From Pseudorasbora parva (Eukaryota > Chordata > Actinopteri > Cypriniformes > Gobionidae): 64,000 nt of DNA. The stretch spans positions 41,896,776-41,960,775 of the forward strand of contig NC_090172.1 of NCBI RefSeq assembly GCF_024679245.1, read 5' to 3'. Below the pieces are notes generated by a model, which had not been told where the DNA came from, searched no databases, and saw nothing but the letters and a program-made list of their open reading frames with translations. Both the position numbers and the translations under genes were made by a program. Every line of letters starts with the position of its first letter. Within the stretch, counting starts at the first letter, position 1. Below, piece by piece: positions 20,348-33,218 of the stretch.

Positions 20348-21379
20348 AATGAGTGCAAATTTGACAGCGCTTAATGAATAATGTATATATCCTGGTTATC
20401 AGAGCAATAGCCTTCTGAATTCCATGTCAAAAAAATGGCACTCTCTGAAATTTTCCAATACTTTCAACTCCAACTCCAATACAAGTCTGGTCATACTCCA
20501 AACAACACAGACAGTTCTGAGTCTATATGCTGTCATCTTGAGGATCATAATTCCATTAATGCCACATTCATAATGCGTATATGAGTAATCATGCTCATCA
20601 AAATGTTGCCGAAAACATTATGCATCATTATCGAAGGAATTTATGAATCTCTTGAAAAAAAGAACGAAACAAAATCTCTTGGGGCTAAAATATCACTCCA
20701 GGCAGAAGCTTATACAAGTGCGTGGTATGCACATTTGGAGTGCACATGGATGAAATGATTTATTATATATGACATATTATAAAGATTTACCAATTAATTA
20801 CTAATCACAACATTATTGCGTGTCTTAGACGTAATCAATCTTTTTTAGATTTTGATTATCATGTTCTGAGTAAAAAAGACAGTCAAAGACACGTCAACGT
20901 TGTGATGAGTATATTCATTAGAAATTCCTTATAATTTGTTATAGCAAGTTATTAGTTCTTAATGATGCCCATCTCATTCAGTAATTATAGTTTACCTAAT
21001 AAGGAACTTACTATCTCAGTCCTAAATTTGATATTACTTACTGATTCATTAAACTTACTTTCCGAATTAGTAAATAGTAGCTGATGTGTTAGATGGTTAG
21101 TTGACCCAGAAAGGAAACTTAACCCATGACTTACGATGAATTAAACCAGAATTATATTTAAAAAGTCCTGGCTCTTCAAAACATTATAATGGCAGTGACA
21201 TGTTTCCTTCTTTTTTTTTTTTTATTAGCAGAGCTATATCATCTGTTGATCATTGGAGTTTTCACCCAATGTATTAAATATTCTCCAGGAGCTCAAACAG
21301 TAAAGCAAACATGCAATAACAAATCCCCCATCAAAATTCGAAACATTCTTATGTCATTTTTCAGTAATGTTTCATATGT

Positions 21380-21660
21380 TAACCAAGGCTGCAGTTATTT
21401 GATCTAAAACAGTAATAGTGTGAAACAGTATTACAATTTAAAATTGACTTTTTTCTATTTTAGTAATTTATATAGGCCAACCATTTATTCCTGTGATGCA
21501 AACACTGAATTTTCAGCATCATTACTCCAGTCTTTAGAGTCGCATAATACTTCAAAAATCAATCTTATATGCTGATCTAGTGCTTAAGAAATATTTCTTA
21601 TTATTATCAATGTTGTCAACAGTGGTGCTGCTATAAAGATTTTCATAATATGGATCTAAT
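21380..21660 (+). mobile_element. fragment of the CTTCAGTGTCACATGATCCT repeat family
   Basis: Starts AACCAAGGCTGCAGTTATTT and continues through CTGAATTTTCAGCATCATTA and TTTCTTATTATTATCAATGT, the order of the fish consensus as I remember it. It covers the 5' half only. Confidence 0.55.
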
Positions 21661-22689
21661 CACTTTAGATCAGTGTTTCTCAAAGTGTGGGACATGTCAC
21701 AGTGATGTTGCCAGGCTATCAGCAGACCCAGCTCAATCTTTTAATATTGAACATTGGTCTGGGGAGTCTGCTCTGCATTTTCTACTGCACAAGAGGCGTG
21801 ATCAACGAGCATAATTCAAATGACACTTTATGAAATTGGATAGTTCAACCAATCTGACAACAAAAGGTGTGCTCAACGGGCAACGACCCATCGCTTCTCT
21901 ATACGTCATCATGTTAAACCCACCAATAGCGCGTCTAAAAATGGTGCGGACAAACGGGAGGAAATTTAAGCAATTTGGTGCCCATCCCTATTAAACTTTG
22001 GAGCTGTATGGTCCCACATATGGAATTTTATTTCTGTGACCCTGAGTACCACATATGGGATTTAGAATGTTCTGTGATGTGACTTCACTGTCAGGTTTAA
22101 ACTGTGTTTTCGCTCTTTGGCTGGGGCTGAGCCAGAGGCGGACTCGCTTTCGGCACTTGACATATGTATTTTCAACCACATAATGTTTATTTTAGAATTC
22201 AAACATTTAAATACACATAAGTACCAGTAAAACAATACATATAGAGTTTGTAAAATATTTTATAGATCAAATTAAGATCTTTTATAAAGGTTTTTAGATG
22301 GCAAAACACTCACACATATTTGAGAATCGAAATATCAGATAGTTGATGACATGTAAACAAGTTTTTCAGTATTTTGAATTTAAATAGGAAAAACGAACAA
22401 AAAGATGCATCTTTTTAGACGCTATTTTAGCTGCAGTAAGTCGCGTGACAAGCATGACTCGTCGCCATGGAAACAATAAGGGACAAACATTCTAAAATGA
22501 GGGTCGCTTTAAAAAAAACTCACTCCGGGGGTTCTGCTAGACTAGTATTTTAAACATACACATGGAAGGGATAAAATGTGATGTTAATAAAATACATTTT
22601 AAAAGTTAAACATAAAAGCTTAATAGGCGATATTACCATTTTGTTGGGGTGATCCCTATACCTCCAAAAAGGAGAATGGCAGAAATTTA

Positions 22690-22746
22690 AATCACTTTAG
22701 ATCAATTTAATGCATTGCTGAATAAAAGTATTAATTTATACCGTAA

Positions 22747-22818
<72 letters not shown>

Positions 22819-22840
22819 TACTGACCTCAATCATTTTGTA
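22690..22840 (+). mobile_element. fragment of the same repeat family with an internal (TA)n expansion
   Basis: ATCAATTTAATGCATTGCTG, then AATAAAAGTATTAATTTATA, then a (TA)n block (22747-22816), then CTACTGACCTCAATC. This is the 3' end of the family consensus, split by the microsatellite. Confidence 0.55.
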
Positions 22841-24907
22841 TTGTACATTATTTTTATTTATTTTTAAATGGTAGAAAATATGTTTAAAAAGAGCACAGTA
22901 GATCACAGGTTAAAAGTACAATGTGGACATGGCGGATGTAGTTCATTTAAAGGTTTTCTCAAGGGGTCAGTCACACGGGTCTTCCTGTGTAAGCAGATGT
23001 TTCTTGACCAGAATAAGCAGCAACGTGGATCCGATTTTTTTCAAAGATCTGGTTAGACAAGACAGTCTCACGCATGTAACCTTACAATAACGCAATAAGT
23101 AAAGTACAATAAGTAAATATTTTTTGTATTAATACCTCTCTGTGGTGCTGAATAATTGGTTTGGCTTGGACTCTCTGGCTCCAATATGGACCAGATGTGA
23201 ATGTGTTGCTAAGAGCAGCGATGAGTGAGGATCATGCTCGATTGCTAGGATTTAGTAAGGTGCAGAAACTCTGTAAATGTTTCCTGGCTAGTTTCCTAAC
23301 TTCCATATCCTTGCTGGTTTCGCCCAGTTGTTTGTGTACAGTAAATGCCCAGAAATAAGGCCTACATTCAGAATTATAGGAAAATTACAATCTCTCCTTG
23401 GAGAAAAAGTGCCAAATAAAACATTTTGCTAACATATTATGTTTTGTTTAGTTGATACCAGTAATAATAAAACATTTTATTCACAAAAAAATTAAACGGA
23501 TGTCAGCTTCATGAATCAGCTTAGTTTTATTTAAAAATATGACTTAACAAATATACCCGTTGTTATAAATTAGCAATGATACGTCAGGCTGTAAAACTTC
23601 AGTTGAGGTCAAAAAGTAGAGCTGCCAAGAACAACTTTCAGAGCTTTTCTAGACGTCTAGACTTATCTGCAGGCTCACTTTCACTCGACTGAAGAAAGTA
23701 ATCCTTGACTTAGACAGATTTTAATGAATTTAGTCAATTATCAGCATTAATTCCACTGATACATTCTGCTGATAAGAGGTTTAGGGCTGAAACTCTGTTG
23801 ATTGAATCTCAGGTTGACTCTTCGCAGACCGATCTAAGCTCATCCAAATGGATAGAATCTCTCGCTTTCTATCATCCTTAATTCTTTAATTTCTGAAGTC
23901 TGGCTCTCTGGACCGCGTTGTCTCCCTAAACTGCCTCACATGGCATAAGAGAGGCCCATTGTGGGTTTTTGAAAGACGTGGAAATAATAGCATCAGGCTT
24001 TCCAAATCCAAAAGTTGTATTTGACAACAGCAGCCTGTTGTTCTGTGGGCCCTTATGTCACCTGGCTGAAGGCCTGGAAGATACTGTGTGAGTTTTGGCT
24101 CTTTGGTACGCTGTGGTAGTCTGTCATGTGATGCCCAAAATAGATATATCTTCCCTCAGTGGACTGTAAAAAAAAAAAAAAAAAAAAAACGAAAGAAGGG
24201 CCTGGTGCAAATCCCTCCAGAGCTAGTGTTTTCTAGGAGAGGATCAAAGAGTCAGGGCAACCAAGGCTCGACTCGTTCAACAGAAGGATTTCCTAATACA
24301 TTCATCACAAATCTGCTCTTTTATGGGTATGCATTTAATACTAATCTACATTAGTATTAATTATATAATAAACCTCAATTTACAGTCAAGCTGGTTATCA
24401 AGCTGGTTAAGATTGCTATGAAATCATATGACATAAATAACAAGAAAAGGTTAAGAATGCATTTGGGCTGGTCTGTGTTAATTGAAATGTCAATACTCTT
24501 TTTGGTCCTCGGGCGTATTCTGTCCTCTCTTGGAGAACATTGAGAGACAGGAAATTCAGCATTTTTTTTTTTTTTTGTCACGGGATGTTCATTTGTCTGT
24601 GTGAACAAAAAAACGTTTTGTTGTTTACATCATTCTTTAATGTGAGGAATGTTGTCATGTTGAATGCTGTCTGTTCTTTTGCTGACTTTGTTACAGTTAA
24701 GAGATTACTGAATAATCCACCACCTTTTTTTTGACTGCATTAAAAAAAAAAGTATTGCTTGTAATATTATTGTTGTATTTTCCAAAAGTAATTTGTTTTC
24801 CTAACTGGCTTCTTTATAAATCATAATAAATATAATTTAAAGTGTAAGTTTATTATGACAATTTTTCCATGATTTGTAATTAAAATTATTTTACTTATAT
24901 TATACTT

Positions 24908-25070
24908 CACATGTGCTTTTAACATGTTAAATTCCACATGTGCATGTGTTCACATGTGATCCACATGTGCTTCTAACATGTTTTTACATGTTAAATTTCA
25001 CATGTGAAAATTCACATGTACATTTGGTCACATGTGGCCACATGTGTTTTTGCACATGTGAAGTTCATGT
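24908..25070. repeat. cluster of CACATGTG palindromes
   Basis: Eight perfect CACATGTG octamers within about 155 bp (24908, 24935, 24950, 24961, 24999, 25029, 25039, 25053), plus ACATGTTA/AACATGTT variants. CANNTG is an E-box core, but regular crowding like this usually marks a dispersed repeat. Confidence 0.75.
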
Positions 25071-25482
25071 GTTTTTTTTGTAAGGGTAGTCCCACAAACC
25101 CACAGCAATCTTCCCACCAGACCAGTCAGGTATGATGCTCTCATTTTCCAAAGAAAGATTCAGTAATTTGCTTACTGCTCTCTTTAAGAGACAGGACTAT
25201 TTCAATATGTTTGCAATACAGAACACATAGCTGGAACACTGTTAAAATAAATGAATAAATCATGTCTACAATTGAAAATGTTCTATAGCAACTGATCACA
25301 TCTACATTTTTCATTTGGCCAAATTAAATTTTTGTGAATTGATGCAATTTAACTTGCAGAAATTCAATTTGGCCAACTGAAAAATTTCGATGTGATCAGT
25401 CACTAGAACATTTTCTACAGTGAAACTGGGGTCATTAAACCCATAATTTTTTTTTTCCAAAATTATTTTAAACGGTAAACTA

Positions 25483-26291
25483 CTTTACATTAGGTTCCCT
25501 TTGTAAAGGGATATAAAGTTGTTGGTTAATGACTAATAACTAATTTACAAATGCATTATAAATCATTGATAAACAGCTATAACAGTATAAATAAAAAGGA
25601 CGTCTTAATGCAATACCTGTCAAATAGTGAGACATTTTTAACTCGCGTTATAAATGCTTAATAAAATTTATTTATTCAATATTTTTTGCTGCATCATGAA
25701 ATAATTCAGGAAACTGATTGAGTAAAAAAAAAAAAGTCAGACATAAGGGAGTTGTATTTATGGTTCTCATTAATATCGCTGACGTTTTTTACTATGTGGC
25801 TTACCCAAGATGCTCTGCAAAAATGTGCAAAAACATGAGGCCTATACACATCTATGTATTGTTTACCAAGATGAAATTATGAAACAAACAAAAACACTTT
25901 CTCAGGTCCTTAATGTTAATAACTAATAATGGTTCACAGGTGTCCACCCTAGGAATTCAATTTTTTCATTATTAATATCTCATCAGTTATGCTCTTATGT
26001 TTTTGAAAATAAAGTTTGAATTTCATCTTGATAAACAAAAATTATTTTTGAATACATTGCTGTGGACAGGCATCATAAACTTTGTGCAGAGTATAACTTC
26101 TGGTTTTGAGTTAAATAAATAGGTTTTAATAGTGAATAAATACATTTATTAAGCTATTAAACAGGTTTGTCGGTCTTTTTATTCATCCAATTACAACTGC
26201 TTATCAATGATTCACAATGAATTTGTAAATTAGTTATTAGTCAATAACTAACACCTTATAAACCCTTTACAAAAAGAATCTTAATGTAAAG
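25483..26291. mobile_element. foldback MITE with about 100-bp inverted arms
   Basis: The left arm begins CTTTACATTAGGTTCCCTTT (25483). The right arm, read in reverse complement, begins CTTTACATTAAGATTC (26291). Shared blocks include GACTAATAACTAATTTACAA and ATCATTGATAA. About 600 bp of AT-rich middle has no coding sequence. Confidence 0.65.
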
Positions 26292-28429
26292 AAAAACAAC
26301 AACAACAACAACAACATCTACATCTACAATTTGGCATCAGCCAATCATTGTTAAAGTCTTTATCTACACATATGGTATGAGGATACAAAATCTATTTTAC
26401 AATACAATCTAGTCTATTTTTGTACATTTTGCCTTCACTGTAAAAAAACAAGAAAGAAAAAAGAAAGAAAGAAACAAAAAAAAGGTAGCGGACAAGAACA
26501 CCTGATCATCTGCAACAGGCAATTTCGCTGTGCAGGCAAAAATGGTGCATCTAGACTTATTTAAAAATACCCGTGCTCTTGAAAAAGAAACTTGCACATT
26601 GTTCATACTTCAAAAATGCTGTAGAGACTAGAGAAGCTGCAGAATTCTTCCACACCCCTGCAAGCGCTTCTGTTCTCCTTCCAAAGACTGACCAGCCTGA
26701 GAATGTGTTGGACTGACACACCCCGGCTTAAACCGAGCAAACAGTTTGTAAAAGAACTGAATCATCAGAAGCATGCGCTCAAGGGTGCGGAGGAGTTGAA
26801 GAAAATGAAAAAGAATGGTTAAAAAGAAATAGAGAGGAACAAATGAAAACAAAGCTAAAAAAATCAACTAAAACAAGCAACAACAAACTCCTGTTCTAGT
26901 CTGCGTCCACGCGTAAATCTTTGCATCAAAGCGCGCTGCATCACTGACTCATTTTCATATTCTGCACACAGATGATGTCATTGGTATATTTGGGGGGACA
27001 AACAGAGACCGTAAGTGTGTTTGACATAATGGGGTCTGACATAGTTGGTCACAAACCAGTCCGCCCTCATCCTCATCTAAATAGTGACAGCCACAATCTG
27101 CAGAAACACAATAAGAAAAAGAAAACAGTGTCTTTATTCACCCATTGGTCACTACAGTGACGCTCCACAAATGAGTCTTGACAAAGTTACTGAAGATGAT
27201 TGAGCAACTTCACAAATACTAAAATCGCACTAGTTTTGGGTTAAAAACGAACTAAAAAAAAAAGCATGTCCAAAGACTTCACGCTTGTATTTAATCCAAT
27301 ATCTTCACGTCCATTGGCATTTTCTTGGAAGCGAGGTTTTGTGGCCTTGGAAGTTAGAAGCATTCAAATTGAAATCTTTTGAAATGAAAAGGCAAGGCAA
27401 TCAACCAACAAGAAATCAGCCACAAAGTGAAGAAAGCATGTCTAAAATCCCACAATGCTTTTGCTTTCAGTTGGTTTAAATGAGAGCTGGAGACAATTGT
27501 GGTACCAACGAACTAATTCTCATCCATTGCTTTCACTGATCCTCCCACCACCTCTGTCAATCAACTATTAGAGAATGATGAAAATAGTATAGAACATTTT
27601 CGCAATTGCTTCTTTTTTTGCTGTGGATCTGGATATCCTTAGCATCCATGAACATTTAGGAAGTAATGATTATGAGAGTGATTTATGGCCCTGCTAGAGC
27701 TGGGTGGAACAATCACATGGAGACGTTTCAGTCCGAGAGAATCCGTTCGCTGTGAGATGTCCTGGAGGTAGATGACGCAACGGTGCAGGGAGAAGGGTAC
27801 AGCTATAGTCACGCGTTTGCCAATCCACTGTTTTCATCAGGCATGCTCCCCTGCAACAGGACAGTGTGTGTCACCACCACTGCGATAGCAGAACACTCAC
27901 TCAGCACGAGCTAACACTCAAAACCATGCACAAACACAAATGAGCGCAGGCAATTACAAACACAGTTGGTCATGCAATATTCTCATATACAAAAGACAAA
28001 CACAGGCTTTTACTCAAACAGCGGAATGAGCCTGATTTAGTGGTTTTCATTGCATATTCCTTACTAAATAAATAAACTCATGTTTAACCGACATATTAGC
28101 AAATTAGACTTTCAAATGAGCGCCAGTTACGCTCTGCGATTAGGAGGGGCGTCACGGATGTCTGACTGAGACACTGCCATGATGCAAACCCTTGCAAGTC
28201 GGCAAATCACACTCCGTCTGCAACCTAAGACATCGTAATGAGAGTTATTGAGCAGAGATACGGCAGACAAATAAAGTATTCTGGCTATTATACACAGCGA
28301 AAAAGTCTTTAAACAAACATCGTAGACGGCAGGAAGAATAAATGCACACTTTTAATTGTTTTATGCCAGCACATACTAAATCCCAGTGGCATGTTGTGGA
28401 ATTCAGTGTAAACTGATTTAGATACAAGC
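26292..28429. other. mostly non-repetitive DNA; possible minus-strand 3' UTR at 27120-27808
   Basis: This stretch is less repetitive than its surroundings. On the minus strand a splice-acceptor-like TTGTTGCAG, a 14-codon open end with stop (27809-27850) and an AATAAA at 27134-27139 are compatible with the last exon of an unidentified gene. No protein family was recognised. Confidence 0.25.
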
Positions 28430-28770
28430 TATTGTTCAAAAGTTTTGGATTTTTTTTGTGTGTGTTTTAAAAATATATGAATGAAATATACGCTAAGGCG
28501 AAACATAATATTGTGAAATATTACGATTTAAAAAAAAAATTCATTTAAACATTTTAAATGTTGTGATGTGATGGCGAAGTTTCAAACAAAGTAACATCAT
28601 TACTCCAATCTTCAGTGTCATATGATCCTTAAGAAATTATTTTAATTTAATTTAGATTTTTTTTTTTGACAATAAAGTTGTAAATGTCTTATGTCACTTT
28701 CAATCAGTTTAATACATTAATACATTGTTGAATACAAATATTATTAAAAATATAAAAAGTAAGAAAGTGT
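28430..28770 (+). mobile_element. fragment of the same repeat family
   Basis: Begins TATTGTTCAAAAGTTTTGGA and contains CATCATTACTCCAATCTTCA and GTGTCATATGATCCTTAAG, then AATCAGTTTAATACATT. It ends at a GT tract just before the element at 28813. Confidence 0.55.
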
Positions 28771-28812
28771 GTGTGTGTGTTAAACACAGGCTACATATAT
28801 CATCAACATATA

Positions 28813-29353
28813 TTAAAGGGTTAGTTCAGCCAAAAATGAAAATTCTGTCATTTTAATTAAAATTCTGTCATTAAAATTACTCACACTCACATCATTTGAC
28901 ACCCGTAAGATCTCCGTTCATCTTGAATGAAACACAAATGAAGATATATTTTTGTTGAAATCCGATGGCTCAGAAAGACCTTCATTATATAAAACGAATA
29001 ATAAATCAATATGTTGATTCATAACCGTTCGAAGCTTTGTTTTGAAATTAGCCCATCACTATATAAGTTGTTATTTAGTTGTTGTTTTTTTTCACACAAA
29101 AACTATTCTCGTCACTTCATAAACTGATTGTAGAGCCGCTGTAGTGAGATGGGCTTTGTAATGATGTCTTTATTTCCTTTTATGGGTCTTGAGAGAGGAA
29201 ATGACATTGGTATCAATGAAGGCCTTTCATTTTTGAGCCATTGGATTTCAACAAAAATTTGTGTTCTGAAGATGAACAGAGTTCGTACGGGTGTCGAACG
29301 ACAGAAAGGTAAGCAATTAATGACAGAAATTTTTGGGTGAACTAACCCTTTAA
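28813..29353. mobile_element. foldback MITE, Angel/TTAA-type, copy 2
   Basis: 541 bp flanked by TTAA on both sides (28813-28816, 29350-29353). It begins TTAAAGGGTTAGTTCAGCC and ends GGGTGAACTAACCCTTTAA. It is the same family as the element at 7950, with a shorter middle and a small internal duplication of AAAATTCTGTCATT. The frames at 29112-29357 are by-products of the repeat. Confidence 0.78.
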
Positions 29354-29870
29354 ACATATCTGTGTTTTTAACATATTTTAAGCTTCTTTTTTGGCTGTTA
29401 TAATTGATAGTTTTCTTTTATTAACAATAGTCATGGAATCCTAGGTAAACATTGCAAACATATTTATGGTGGCTGGGACAGAGATCTGTCAAGTCGATTC
29501 GGACGTGAACCAAAGTGATGAAGTTGGAGTGGGTGAGTTGTTCACCTCCTCTGATTCAGGCTGATTTGAGGGCAATCAGCCAATCGTAATAAAGAGAATA
29601 TGATAGGCTGCCGCTATCACACTAATCATAATCCACTGATTGCACCACTATTGTGTCAACACGATCAGAGCTTACTTAAAAAAACAAAAAACATTTAGAA
29701 TATTTACTTACGGTCATTTTTTTTTTTTTTTTAAGAGATCCTGCCTCCCTTGCCATCCTTAGTGTATTTAACCCATTAGCTTAGTGTATGTGGGTCACAA
29801 GGTTGGTTTACATTTTTAAGTACAGTTTTATACCCAACATTTGAGTTTGTACATATTTGACCTAAACATG

Positions 29871-30385
29871 TAGCCTGACAAGCCAGACCCACATCAAGAT
29901 GTTTGGTCTGGAAACTCACCATTGACAGGGCTCAATCCGAGAGACGGGATAAATGGTTCTCTTTCAGACTTTCTTTGCACGCAATAGGATAGCGCTACAA
30001 CCAACCAGAGCAACGAAGGTGAAGCGGAGCTAGATGACAGATTAAACTTTCACCACAAAACTCAGAACACATCATCCCTTTTTAAGAATGATTTCAGAGC
30101 TGTGCTTTGTTCTTTTCTCAGAGAAAAGCTAACTCGAAGTCATCCAGAGTCGCGGTCAAAGCTGATTCGAAAGACCGCCGCTCGCCAGTTTCTGTGTTTA
30201 CTAGAAGCACGCAAACGCAACTCGGCCATCATTATGTTAAGCCCCGCCCCATGACTCTATACACGATGTGATTGGCCCAACCAGAGTTTGGCTTTTACAG
30301 CTCAGAAGTGTATTGAGAGTTGCTAGGCGACACTCACGGCAGATTAGATTTGCTGCCGCTAGGGTGCGTGTAGATTTCTAGCCTA
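29871..30385 (+). mobile_element. TAGCCT-ended MITE, copy 1
   Basis: 515 bp, starting TAGCCTGACAAGCCAGACCC and ending AGATTTCTAGCCTA. It is flanked by an exact 9-bp duplication CTAAACATG (29862-29870 and 30386-30394). Internal landmarks shared by all copies are AGGATAGCGCTACAACCAAC and CTCTATACACGATGTGATTG. No coding capacity is seen. Confidence 0.78.
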
Positions 30386-30394
30386 CTAAACATG

Positions 30395-32340
30395 GCTTGA
30401 CACAACCCAGCATTTTTTATAGAGTAGAAGCTTACCAGTTTATGGAAAACAGCATGGTACTTGAGACTGATGCATTCATAAAACTGAATTGCTTTTGTTC
30501 AAAAACAACCCTCAAATGGCTGTGTTTGTTAGTGTCTGTATGAGCCATCATAAGTGGAGCAACTGAGCCTCTGATTGTGGTACCATTGTGCATCTGGCCT
30601 CCACATTACATCAGATATGTGTGACAGTTCCTCGAAGCCTTCAGGCTCTGAGATCTCCTCGCCTCAGTGCGTCAGACCAAGTCAAATCGAGTGCCACAAT
30701 TTAGAATCGCCATGCAGTATTAGGCTATAACTAGTCATTCACGTGAGCCAAAGGTCAGCGGGAATCGTTTTGATATCCGAACAGGTTAGATAATTGCAAG
30801 TAAATCTTGAAACGCAATTTTGTAGACCAGTGGATAAAATCAGGACGTAAATCAATTGACGTGATTTACAAATGTACTTTGTTCCCGGGATCTCTCAGCA
30901 CGAAGCTAAAAAACAGGAGCAACTCCCTCGCTCTCTTTTTATCCGTCATACACACTTATATAACTCTAATAAAAGACACAGCTTGCGATGAGGATTTGAT
31001 TTAGTGTGTCTTTGGAGTATTCCGAGCCATGTTGCAGCCCGTGGCCCAAGAGAAGAAGGAAGGAGAGGGGAGGGGGTGAGGACTGGAGACTGGACACACT
31101 CATGTGGAAAGGAAGGATCTGGCCTGGAGGTGCTCAGCCGACCCTCACAGCCCCATCTCGATGTGGTTCCCGCACGAGCTTGGGTATGTGTGTGTGTGTG
31201 GCCATGTCAAAGAGGGGGGGTGTGTCTGTGGCAATGAGATTCAGAATGCAAAATATGTGGGTGAAGTTAGCCATGCATGAACATGTATGAATGTGCGGCT
31301 GAGCAAAATGTCATATTTCTACGCCTAACTAGACATGCGTGTCGCGTCAACGTGGATGGGTTTGTGTGTTTATTTAAGCGTTCACGTGATGTAGAAATAA
31401 TGACGCGCGTGACATGTTTACGTGCAAGCCTCCCTTCCAGACTGCCGAGGACGGACACGGATCTGTCCCAGGTCGACAAAAACATGCCGATGTAAAAGTG
31501 TTTCAACACACACACCTTGCATGACAGATCTTCTTTATGACAAATGGAAGCAGACGTGTTCTGCCCCGGCAGCCCTCCTGTCACATCCTCCTGGAATGAC
31601 ACACAGCAGAGGGAGACAGCTCAGATTTATTCAAAATAATATAAAAAGAAACAAACAACATCACATACTTAGCATTCATAATCTAAAAGACGTCAGCAGG
31701 GAACAGATATACATGTGCACTGCAGCACTTACCTCGTATTTCTGTAAACAGCTGTATTCACTTGAGTCGGGGAGCTGTGAAAGTGCCCTGATGATCAGGT
31801 GATTGGGAATTAGGGACTGGCCATTCGGTATATTTGGCTGGGTATCTCCTCTGCAGTGCAACTTTACTTTGACTTTGGAGCTTCTGTCTCAGTTGCATCA
31901 TTACATTTTTTGGTGACTACTTGATATATGCTGTCCTTTCCATGAGCATTTGTCTATGAATAATCAATCAGGTACTTGGTTTATAGCCAGTATAGTGTCT
32001 CTACAGGTACTAGAGTAGCTGCAAAGAGGAGGAAAAAAAAGCTTCCCCTAAAAAACTGCCTCAGGTTAGGCCATGAAGACGATGGACTCTCATGCTTCCA
32101 AAACTCTGCTTGTTATTATAGCCAGACTTGAGTTGAATCAGCGACCGGTGCCTGTTCTAGTAAAACTCTCCATCAAGTCATGTTTGATCATTCATGACCA
32201 ATCTCATTTCTTTATAAATCTATGAATGTGCCTGAATTCATCCATGCAAGCACAATGTTCGAAGATTAATGTAAAATGGTTACATAATTTACTTACATAA
32301 TGAGACAGTATTGTATGACACCTTTGATCTGTAAGCTCCT
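30395..32340. other. no gene identified
   Basis: Frames at 31004-31290, 31267-31602 and 31422-31802 lack any recognisable domain. CpG-containing stretches at 31060-31480 are unremarkable. Confidence 0.5.
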
Positions 32341-32570
32341 CTTTGTTAACATTAGTTAATGCATTAACTAAAATGAACTAACAATGAGCAATTCATTAAT
32401 TACAGTATATCATCAATCTTTGTTAATGTTGAAATTATAACTATTCATTTATTATATTATATTATAACCTTTATTGCAGACACTGGTCCATATAACGCAT
32501 CAAACAGTACAAAAAAATATAAAATACATTGTTAGTTCATGACAGTTTAGGTCCATTACGTACATTTAAC
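32341..32570. repeat. dispersed repeat (GTTAACATTAGTTAATGCATT family)
   Basis: GTTAACATTAGTTAATGCAT, AACTAACAATGAGCAAT and TCTTTGTTAATGTTG in order, then ACATTGTTAGTTCATG near 32530. I recognise this as a common zebrafish and carp repeat with inverted ends. It has no coding content. Confidence 0.5.
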
Positions 32571-32763
32571 AGATAACTTAATTTTTTAATTTCATGTTAA
32601 TTTCATGATTATATAATAATATTAATAATAATAATACAATACTATGTTGCATCACACAAGTGGATTTTCCTAGATAATAACTCTGAAGTTCTCTAGAACA
32701 ACAATGGATATCAAGCTTTTTTCCCCCTCCAGAGTGGAGAAGCGTGCAGCTTGTCTCCCTTCA

Positions 32764-32795
32764 TTCCACTTCCTTCCTTCCTTCCTTCCTTCCCT
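32764..32795. repeat. (TTCC)n tetranucleotide repeat
   Basis: ACTTCCTTCCTTCCTTCCTT then CCCTCC, about 120 bp outside the 3' LTR of the gypsy element. Confidence 0.85.
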
Positions 32796-32911
32796 CCTTC
32801 ATATTCAACATCTCATTTATTTTACAGCCTCAGTTTGTTTCCAGCAGGGACAGCGGCTCGACAGCCTAAGATGCTGTAGCAATTGAAAAAACATTGTTCA
32901 ATTATGACACA

Positions 32912-33093
32912 TGTAGATTGTGTAAAGAACTGATACAACGCAGGATGTAGTTGCCAAAACGAACATGTGGTTTATTTCCAACTTGTGCACCTCTCACTCG
33001 CTATATCCCATTCATGCACCTCTACCGGAACCCCCCGCCCACTCTCGCATAGCTCTAACCTTAAAGGGCTATGCAACCTTTAACAACTCTACA
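32912..33093 (-). repeat. 3' LTR of the Ty3/gypsy element
   Basis: 182 bp, same sequence as the copy at 37149-37330 by eye. It is flanked on its outer side by the target duplication ACACA (32907-32911) and on its inner side by a purine-rich tract. Confidence 0.93.
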
Positions 33094-33106
33094 TCCCTTC
33101 CCTTAA
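33094..33106 (-). other. polypurine tract of the LTR element
   Basis: In element orientation the bases immediately before the 3' LTR read AAGGGAAGGGA. This is the usual position and composition of the primer for plus-strand synthesis. Confidence 0.75.
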
Positions 33107-33218
33107 GCTAACACTCACTAATTGAGTATAATAAACATAATATAGGGAACTAACTGAAAAAATAAATATTGCATGTAACATAGTGGTTTGTTAAAAAAAA
33201 CAAAGGGGGATAATGTCC

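Larger units (their letters stand above)
20348..25482. other. no gene identified; fragments of dispersed repeats
   Basis: Contains the repeat fragments at 21380 and 22690, poly-A/poly-T runs (24170-24190, 24562-24577) and the CACATGTG cluster. No exon could be supported. Confidence 0.55.

Noticed and set aside
29112..29357. 81-residue minus-strand frame
   Set aside because: Lies wholly inside the right arm of the TTAA foldback element.
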